64,000 nucleotides of DNA from contig JAAONU010000001.1 in assembly GCA_012932295.1 (NCBI GenBank), positions 50,751,134 through 50,815,133 on the forward strand, given 5' to 3'. Positions within the stretch are counted from its first letter, which is position 1, and every line of letters starts with the position of its first letter. Source of the DNA: Cyclina sinensis (taxonomy: Eukaryota > Mollusca > Bivalvia > Venerida > Veneridae). Below, piece after piece: positions 56,458 through 64,000 of the stretch. The notes beneath the pieces are model-generated. The model made no database searches. It saw only the letters and a program-made list of their open reading frames with translations, and was not told the DNA's origin. The translations under genes were made by a program, and so were the position numbers.

Positions 56458-57803
56458 AACAAGAAATGTTTGTAAAACATAAATGCCCCCCGGCAGCACC
56501 TAATTGCTTGTGGTTGGGCCAAAGCGTTCTCTAGTTATTGATCAGAAACCGTTTTTAGGATCAAGGTCCCTGTGGCCTTGACCTTTGACCTAATGACCTC
56601 AAAATCAATAGGGGTCATTTACTGGTCATGACCAACCAGCATACATGTACCAAGTTTGGTGAACCTAGGTCAAAGCATTCTCTAGTTATTGATCGGAAAC
56701 TGTTTTTAGAGTCAAAGTCTCTGTGAGCTTGACCTTTGACCTAATGACCTCAAAATCAATTGGGGGTCATCTACTGGTGATGACCAACCAGCATATCAAG
56801 TTTGGTGAACCTAGGTCAACGTGTTCTCTAGTTATTGATCGGAAACCGTTTTTAAGATGAAAGTCTCTGTGATCTTGACCTTTGACCTAATGACCTCAAA
56901 GTCAATAGGGGTCATTTACTGGTGATGAACAACCAGTATACCAAGTTTGGTGGACCTAGGTCAAAGCGTTCTCTAGTTATTGATCGGAAACCGTTTTTAG
57001 GATGAAGGTCCCTGTGATCTTGACCTTTGACCTAATGACCTCAAAATCAATAGGGGTCATCTACTGGTGATGACCAACCAGCATATCAAGTTTGGTGAAC
57101 CTAGGTCAAAGCATTCTCTAGTTATTGATCGGAAACCGTTTTAAGGATGAAAGTCTCTGTGATCTTGACCTTTGACCTAATGACCTCAAAGTCAATAGGG
57201 GTCATCTACTGGTGATGGCCAACCAGCGTACCAAGTTTGGTGAACCTAGGTCAAAGCATTCTCTAGTTATTGATAGGAAACCGTTTTTAGGATGAAGGTC
57301 CCTGTGATCTTGACCTTTGATCTAATGACCTCAAAATCAATAGGGGTCATCTACTGGTAATGACCAACCAGCACACCAAGTTTGGTGAACCTAGGCCAAA
57401 GCGTTCTCTAGTTATTGATCGGAAACCGTTTTTAGGATGAAGGTCCCTGTGATCTTGACCTTTGACCTAATGACCTCAAAATCAATAGGGGTCATCTACT
57501 GGTGATGGACAATTATCCTACCAAGTTTGAAGTTCCTAGGCCTAAGCATTCTTTAGTTATTGGTCGGAAACCGTTTCTACCTACAAGGTCAATGTGACCT
57601 TGACCTTTGACCCCTTGACCCAAAATCAATAGGGGTCATCTACTGGTGATGGACAATCATCCTACCAAGTTTGAAGTTCCCAGGCCTAAGCATTCTTTAG
57701 TTATTGGTCGGAAACCATTTGGTCTACGGACCGAAGGACCGACCGACAGACAGACAAATGCAAAGCAATATACCCCCACTTCTTTGAAGGGTGGGCATAA
57801 TAA
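56458..57803 (-). mobile_element. RC-B element, complete, inserted in DIRS RNase H
   Basis: Left end AACAAGA, hairpin ATGTTTGTAAAACAT, then AAATGCCCCCC. Eight units of about 148 bp carry TCTAGTTATTGATCGGAAAC, CTTGACCTTTGACCTAATGA and ATAGGGGTCATCTACTGGTG. The right end has GGACCGACCGACAGACAGAC and the hairpin ATACCCCCACTTC-TTT-GAAGGGTGGGCAT, then AATAAA. The DIRS frame reads AYINK before and FGVKHSNLDDIA after, so the empty site is predictable. Units are highly similar, implying youth. Confidence 0.9.
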
Positions 57804-58215
57804 ATTTGGGGTGAAACATTCAAATCTTGATGACATTGCAAGGGCAATATTGTTATGGTGTATAGCCAGAAACATTCATCTAACTGCAGCTCATGTTCCA
57901 GTCAAGGAGAACACAGAGGCTGATACACTATCATGATCGAAAAATGATGATTTAGAATGGTATTTTCAGTGTAATTTACAATTTCTTCCCAGCGCTCTCA
58001 AAGATATGTATCACATTACCTAGATCCATGGAACAATGAGTTTGGTTAAATTTGTCCTCCTTTCAGCCTTTTGCCATGCATTCTCAGGTAAATCTTCCAA
58101 GATCAAGCAGAAGTGATTCTGACAGAACCAATCTGGCTGAAAGAGCTGGTGGCCCAGCTTACTGCATTATGCTTTTTAAGACACCCCAATTACAATTTAA
58201 TCCTAAAGGTTGCTT
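57804..58215 (+). pseudogene. DIRS RNase H end and downstream segment
   Basis: It continues the RNase H frame: HSNLDDIARAILLWCIA, then LTAAHVPVKENTEADTLS with the conserved H...N-T-E-A-D pattern (last catalytic Asp). After stops and shifts, EWYFQCNLQFLP, PPFSLLPCILR and AEVILTEPIWLKELV are recognisable. The PPF...L...A..I...P.W pattern is the conserved region after RNase H in DIRS elements. Similarity fades near 58215; no recombinase follows. Confidence 0.8.
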
Positions 58216-59612
58216 GTAGCAAACACCTGTTATTAATCCATTTATCATCGCTTTGATTATTTACTGCTTCCTTATCATCGATATATTCGGCTGCATTTCA
58301 ATCATAAATTGACAAATTATTATTATAACCAAGTGTGTCAAAATATACAATCAGTGCTAATTGGTAAACAATAGATACAGACATGAAATTTTTGCTGCAG
58401 AGTTTGCAATCTTAGGTCTGTCTTTTGCACTTTTTTTTTTCTGGTATTTGGAAGTAAAATTGCATTGATAGAAACTAAATTTTAAGGAAAAATTGTCAGG
58501 AATTCAGACTTTGGAAGGTCCGGATTTCAGAAGTACGATTAACATAGAAGGAGAAATATCGGGACCTAGAAAATACTTCAGTTTTCAGAAGTTTCCAGTT
58601 TTTAGAAGGTCTGGTTAAGTTCCACTGTATATGGAAGTTGCATGTTTATCGTGTAATGATGTAAAAGTCAAGTGTGCTGTTGTCAGTCTGAATGCGTTAA
58701 ATGATGCAGTTACATTGTTGAACTCCATGTTGTATGTTGTAAGAAGTGTAGTGTACTTTATACCGTCTACATTTGTACATACCCTTCTTTGAGTTTGAAA
58801 AGTTAAAAATACAATCTACATTTTACTTTTGCTGCATGTTAATAGCTTACTTATTAGAATTAAAGATGATATGTGTGAAACTGTTATATTCAATATACAA
58901 ATTACTGGTACTGGATGTACCTCTCGGATATGCACTTAGGTTTTAATGGATGAGCTTTGTAAAACTGAAGGATGAATTTTTAACAAACTTGCATGGCTGC
59001 ATTTTTGACAACGAATAGCCTCCATACCATAGTAGCACTATTTCAAATGAGTGTTTTTTTTGTTTGGTTTTTTTTTGTGTTTTTTTTTTTGGTAAGTGTA
59101 AATTGGAGTAAAAATACTGCTATCAAAGATAACTACAGCTATCACTAAATCGTCAGTACCAAGTTGTCAGAAGCAAGAGGGGAAAATTTGTGTCCATGAA
59201 ATTTGGACCAGATGTACAGTTCTCTTTCTGATTTCAACTTTAACATGGGGTGAAATTACCTTGATTCCTTGTTTAAAATGGTGGTTCTTAGGTGGGGGAT
59301 TTAAGGCCATCACGACCCTCTAGTTTAATACTTGTTGGGAGCATTAGTCCTAAAATATTCAAGGGATTTAGTTGATATAACACCTGTTGATAGAGGGCAA
59401 ATAGAAGAAATGCATTATCAATGAAGTATAACTCTAACTTGCCCAATTTTTTAAACACCTCTCTTGTTGATTTTAATGGTGCTTAGTAGGAGAATTACTT
59501 AATAACTGATCAAGATATAAGCTTGTTATTCAAAACAATATGTAGATGGAGTGATAGAAAGCACAGTGTTTAAGAATCACAACACTACCTGGCCATGTTT
59601 ATTCTCCCTTAA
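58216..59612. other. Unique AT-rich sequence
   Basis: T-runs at 58431-58441 and 59046-59092. No coding signal recognised. Confidence 0.4.
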
Positions 59613-59930
59613 TTATACCCTCACAAATAGAGTTTGGGTGGGTATACAGAAATCAATGTTAGTTGGTCTGTTGGTCCACTTCTTTATCAGCTGTAACTTT
59701 ATCATGCATGAAGGGATTTTGAAATAAGTTGACACAAATGTTTAACACATTGAGACCATATATTGAATACAATTCATAGCTGTGTACCTCAAATGTCAAG
59801 GTCACTCTTAGAAGTTGCCCATATTTTGAGCCCATTTTGTAATTTTATCATTCATCAAGTCATTTTGAAATGATTTGGCACTGTTGATAGAAAAGTAATA
59901 GAAAATTTTATGAGGAAGCGTAGTAAACAA
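59613..59930 (+). mobile_element. RC-type element fragment in the opposite orientation
   Basis: It begins with a hairpin TTATACCCTCACAAA...TTTGGGTGGGTATA followed by TTGGTCTGTTGGTCCACTT, which is a terminal hairpin plus GAC-type tract read backwards. Diverged units follow with TCAAGGTCACTCTTAGAAG. The other end is not found. It is the only element of this plan I see in this orientation. Confidence 0.5.
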
Positions 59931-60250
59931 GACCTATAACTCTACCTAAAAATCAAAAATCAAGGTTAATATGAGGTAGGTCAAAGTTTTAATCCACGTG
60001 CAAAATCATAAGTACAGTTCAAATTTCCAAGCTGTATCTGCAGAAACAAGAAAGTAGTTCAGTAGGTCAAGGTCACATTGGTTAAGGTCAAAGTTAAAAT
60101 CTACATGCAAAATAATATGTATGGTTCCAATTCCATACTGTGGCTGTAAAAACAAATAAGAATGTCAGTAAAGGTTGCATTTGAATACATAAAATTTTTA
60201 ACCAAAATTTACGGTAATACACCTTTTTGAAGAATATATATAAATAGGGT
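59931..60250. repeat. Decayed GTAGGTCA-type units
   Basis: AAGAAAGTAGTTCAGTAGGTCA and TCCAATTCCATACTG strings resemble the 27.3-27.8 kb repeat. Confidence 0.5.
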
Positions 60251-60289
60251 ATTTAGCAAAATCGCCCATTACAGCTGCATTACAAGATC

Positions 60290-61735
60290 TTAAAAATGCA
60301 TTCATGAATCGTTTACATGCATATGTATGCACTTGTTCAATACACTGTCTTGCTTCCAGGCTCCATATCTCAGAGCTGTATAATAAAATTGGACAAACCT
60401 TTGTTTCAAAAATTTAAAATATGATACATGTGACATTGGTAAAAGATCATGCATATTATTCAAAAGCATTATAAGCACCTTTTTGGCTTTTACAGCCGTT
60501 TGTTCAGCCATTTGGAACGAAGATAATTTGCAAGTGAAATTTAGACCAACATATAATTATAGTTTCAATAAGTTGGCCATCATAAAACCATTTTTCTTGT
60601 TTAGACAAACAACCACCATTTTTGAAGACAACAATTTTGGCCTTACCTACATTAACATTTAGTTTCCATTCTAAACAATGCTGATGTAGAAAATTTAACT
60701 GAGATTGTAGACTAGCAGTGGTGTCTCAAATTAACCCTACGTCATCAGCAAACATCAAAAGAAATATTTCATCTTCATATGGTTGTAACTGTATTCCATG
60801 AGATACATTTCTTCTTATAAAAGAGTCTAATTCATTAATAAATAAACAAAATGATATAGGAACAGCTTACAGCCTTGATGTAATCCAACAGGGCAATCAA
60901 AAACATCTGTGTTTTCATTATTACACCTTACACATGATTTAACAGCTTTATATACACTTTGTACAGACTCTAACAGCTTACCTTTTACACCTTCATGTAA
61001 CTTTAGATCTATTTACAGAATCAAATGCCTTCTTAAAAGCTACGAAGCAACATTAACTTTTTTACCTTTCCTACTTAGGTATTTACTAACTAAAAAATAT
61101 AATATAAACCCATTATCAATGGTAGAATAACCACCTCAGAATCCTGCCTGTGACTCAGTAATCTTAATAAAAAGTTACATGTATAGTTAGTAAACTTATA
61201 TACAACCAGCTAAATATATCAAAGTGCAATTCCTCTATCACTGTCTGGGTTGTTAGCTTGTCCTTTCTTAAACAGTGGTACTATTATTGAAGTAGTCCAA
61301 TTTGATGGAAACTCACCAGTACTATAAAGTCTATTGAAAAGTTTCTTAATAAAAGGCAAAAAAATAATTATGTATACTGTAAATGAAATGTTCTGCTACC
61401 AAATTTCCAGCAGATGATTTATTAGGATTAATATTCTTTACAGCTTCAATGATTTCCTCATCAGTTATTTCGCTATTAAATAGAGCATCTTCAATATCAT
61501 CTAAATGATCCAATTCAGGTTAAATATTAATATCTATGTTTAGACCGACATTACTAATGAACCGTTTTTAAAATGTTCATGCCATTGCTCAGATGTAATG
61601 TTAGGAGGGCTCTTCACATGGTTAGTAGTTCTCTTAAGAGTGCTACAACAATGTTTCAAATCACGGACAGCAGATTCAAGTTTTAATAGAAAAGACGCAT
61701 TAAAACTCTTTTTCATTTGCTTACACATAGTTTGT
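60290..61735 (-). pseudogene. Non-LTR retrotransposon reverse transcriptase remnant
   Basis: Minus-strand pieces in order: ITSEQWHEHFKNG; EITDEEIIEAVKNINPNKSS; after a frameshift LFNRLYSTGEFPSNWTTSI, VPLFKKGQANNPDS and RGIAL; then LLMFADDVGLI (the F-A-D-D catalytic motif), LNFLHQHCLEWKLNVN, VFKNGGCLSKQEKWFYDG; ending with a FVQFYYTALRYGAW segment. These are the ordered motifs of a LINE reverse transcriptase, through the thumb. Stops and frameshifts make it non-functional. No endonuclease or poly-A tail is visible. The clade is not decided; CR1/ingi-like is a guess. Confidence 0.85.
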
Positions 61736-64000
61736 CAAAATATATTCACACCTTGAGCAGATGATACATGACTTCTAAATCGGTTTGATTTTTGGCAAAC
61801 TGAATGCAATTAGTGTGGCCGCTGGCCGCAGATGTGACCACTGATATAAGGTGCCCATTGCCAAAGATAAGACCGTACATTATATAAGAACTGGAGCTCT
61901 TGTCAGCTAGATGAGCAAAGTATTGGTAAAAAATATTGCAATTTCAATTAAGATCTTCCACACTCAGGCTTCTCCGAATAGATATCAGGGATTTATTCAG
62001 TCTGAAAGGCATGTAATTCTTACTCCTTTTTCAAAAAGTACTTGTATCTTACAAGTTTTTCCTCATCAGCCTCTTATATCATTTACAGATAAAAAATTGA
62101 CTAAAATTCAATCTTAAAATTTTTTTTACTGATATGTATGGCCACGATTTTTTAATATATTGGTTTACAAAACCGCCGACTCTAATTTCTTGGAAAGTGG
62201 AAAAAAAATAAATCAGAAAATTGTACATTTTTTTATATGTTTCATTTCCGACCACTCAGAAAAATGACGCAAAAAATATTAAAAAAAACGAGTCACTTTG
62301 AGTACGAATGCAAATAAAAGTGACTAAATACGAATGCCATTCAATGATATAAAACACAAATAACCATTTAATTATTCAAATAAATGATACCAGAAGAACA
62401 ATGTCGTAAACAATGATCATTTCTGAGGTCATTGCCATTTTCAGAAAATAGGGTTACTATAAATAAGATTTCGGGCAAATCTATTAATAAATACAAGTCG
62501 AGTCTTGAAATATTCATGCGCCGAAAATTACTGTATTTATCGGGGTTTTCCGATACTGGAAAGTAACATTATAAAGAACCAATGCAATTTTTTTTTTTTT
62601 TTAATAGTAAATTATGTTTACAGCTTTATACAATTATAACAGTTTACAGCTTTATACAATTATTACAAATGTACTATGAAGTTATGCCGTGCGAGAATTT
62701 AACGATGTTTGTGACCCACGTGGAAAGAACGAGTGTGCAATGTTTTGATAATCTTACATCAAGTTTTACTCATCTTTGCGTATTTCTCAGCATGAAACAC
62801 TATTTCCTGTGGTATAAAGATAATAAAACTTAATTGGCCTGTGTAAACAAAATGGTATGAATTCCTATTGTGTCATTCGTTATGTATTTTATGACCTGTA
62901 TTGATCTATGCTGTTTTAGCAAGTGTCACATTGCTAATTCACACAGGGGGTCATACGGACCTTTCAATCATTTAACTAAAAAAATTACAATTCAATCAGA
63001 TTATGTACAAATTGTGTGCTTCCTCCACAATCACGGTCGACGCAAACCTCCGAAATATGCGGAGTTTCTCCTTGAAAAACGCTCAGAATCTCCGCGATTT
63101 AAGTTTACACACAATCGCCGCGTTTTTATGAGTTTTAGAGCATTCCCACGGAGATTCTCCGCAAATATTCTAACGTTTCATCAACAAATTATTTTCTATT
63201 TAAAGTGTGAAAAAATAATCATTATAAAGTACATTTGCTGTGTATGTTTATTGCATACTTTCGTTTTTGAATTTTTCAAAACGCTTCTTATTATTTAGCA
63301 AAACCGATCAATAATTTTTGGCAAGCGCCAAGACGATACAGATGTCACAGCCAAGTTTATGGTTTCTTAAAAATAAAAGTTTAACACGTGTTGATTGTAA
63401 ACCAGGCAATTCATTTTCAGAAAATATGATCACCTGTTTCGTGAAGCAATGTCATTCTTTGCGTAAACAAATAGAAGCGTTCACACACAATTGCATCAGA
63501 ATTAGCGTGCATTTGTTAGAATTTTGACTGTTTAAATTATGTGTACATGTATTGATTGTCATTTGTAATTTATTTGCGAGTAATTTATTTGCGAGTGGAT
63601 TAGCGCAAGCGGGGCATCAATTTAAGACTTGAAAATATATTAAATGCAGCAATTTAAGTTTAGATACAGGCTGTCAGGAAGGTGTGTAAATCTATTCATA
63701 ATCGGCTTTGTTTCTTTTCTACAAATATCCTCATTTCACATATTCAGTATTAATAATCATGTCGTACAAAACCAAACTTTCTGTTAAGTCAACAAAGCCA
63801 ACATTGTCTAAATAAAAAAATATCCACATATATGTCAAAGATATTAAAAACCTTATTCAGAACAGATCGTACATTTCCCACTCGAAAGAGCACATGGTAT
63901 CTGAAGCTTGTAAAATGACGTAATGTGAGTACCATGTATGGAAAATTACTATCGCTAAATGTTACAGGTCATATCTTATATTTAGGAACCAATTAACGAT
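61736..64000. other. Mostly unique AT-rich sequence, no supported gene
   Basis: It includes a short duplication TTACAGCTTTATACAATTAT at about 62609-62660, CTCCGCGATT/CGGAGATTCTCCGC inverted fragments at 63050-63165, and GTAATTTATTTGCGAGT twice at about 63566-63597. Open frames 62582-62833, 62870-63298 and 63318-63527 show no motif I recognise. Confidence 0.4.

Larger units (their letters stand above)
52295..58215 (+). mobile_element. DIRS-type retroelement, degenerate, split by RC-A and RC-B
   Basis: Plus-strand remnants appear in the order of a DIRS-superfamily element: a gag-like ORF1 (52303-53368), the reverse transcriptase start and thumb with the catalytic core deleted (53376-53880), the RNase H domain (55994-56457 and 57804-57937), and the conserved post-RNase H segment (57938-58215). 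Many stops and frameshifts are present. No tyrosine recombinase or terminal repeats are recognised. RC-A (53882-55993) and RC-B (56458-57803) interrupt coding frames that rejoin cleanly. Gypsy and Pao seem less likely given ORF1 and the post-RNase H motif. Confidence 0.85.

Noticed and set aside
62870..63298. 142-codon plus frame
   Set aside because: No recognisable domain, and CTCCGC-type inverted fragments run through it, suggesting old repeat DNA.

Overview
This window looks like nuclear DNA from a marine bivalve-type mollusc. The reasons are AT-rich sequence, at least four short phase-compatible exons separated by introns of 7-25 kb, and very dense non-autonomous transposons built from roughly 120-180 bp tandem modules between structured ends, as in bivalve pearl-like elements. 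The organism is an inference. There are no prokaryotic genes, no CRISPR array, and no rRNA or tRNA that I can support.

Host gene. One gene runs on the minus strand. Its best exons, in transcript order, are 48359-48404, 23313-23418, 15769-15945 and 6498-6661. Each has AG/GT splice borders and the codon phases join without a stop. Further candidates are 49294-49328, 22035-22142 and 15661-15711. I do not recognise the protein. Both gene ends appear to lie outside the window, and nearly all the rest of the window to about 50 kb is intron filled with transposons.

Dominant content. About 30 elements from at least a dozen families (called RC-A, RC-B and so on here) share one plan. Read on the plus strand, they begin AACAAG or AACTAG, then a small perfect hairpin, then a short G/C-rich arm whose reverse complement recurs in a terminal hairpin at the far end, just before TAA(A). 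They insert in A-runs. Read on the minus strand this is a hairpin just before a CTTG or CTAG end, with T^T targets and subterminal inverted repeats, which is the layout of Helitron/Helentron rolling-circle elements and HINEs. I therefore give them strand minus. One family (RC-F, 37850-43162) carries a PIF1-like helicase C-terminal fragment in the expected sense and next to the expected end.

Layout. 1-6302: old module array split by RC-G, itself split by RC-A. 6498-15945: host exons among RC-C, RC-H, RC-A and RC-N. 16022-21996: RC-B, RC-A, RC-Q. 22-24.8 kb: host exons and a foldback. 24.8-30 kb: RC-A and decayed arrays. 30053-34554: one RC-A holding RC-H (which holds a TIR transposon) and RC-I. 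34940-35946: TIR transposon. 36.2-45.6 kb: RC-K, RC-L, RC-F with nested RC-A, RC-D and a MULE-like MITE, then CTTGACC-rich arrays. 46-48 kb: RC-A. 52295-58215: a broken DIRS-type retroelement interrupted by RC-A and RC-B. 60.3-61.7 kb: a broken non-LTR reverse transcriptase on the minus strand. 61.7-64 kb: no recognisable gene.
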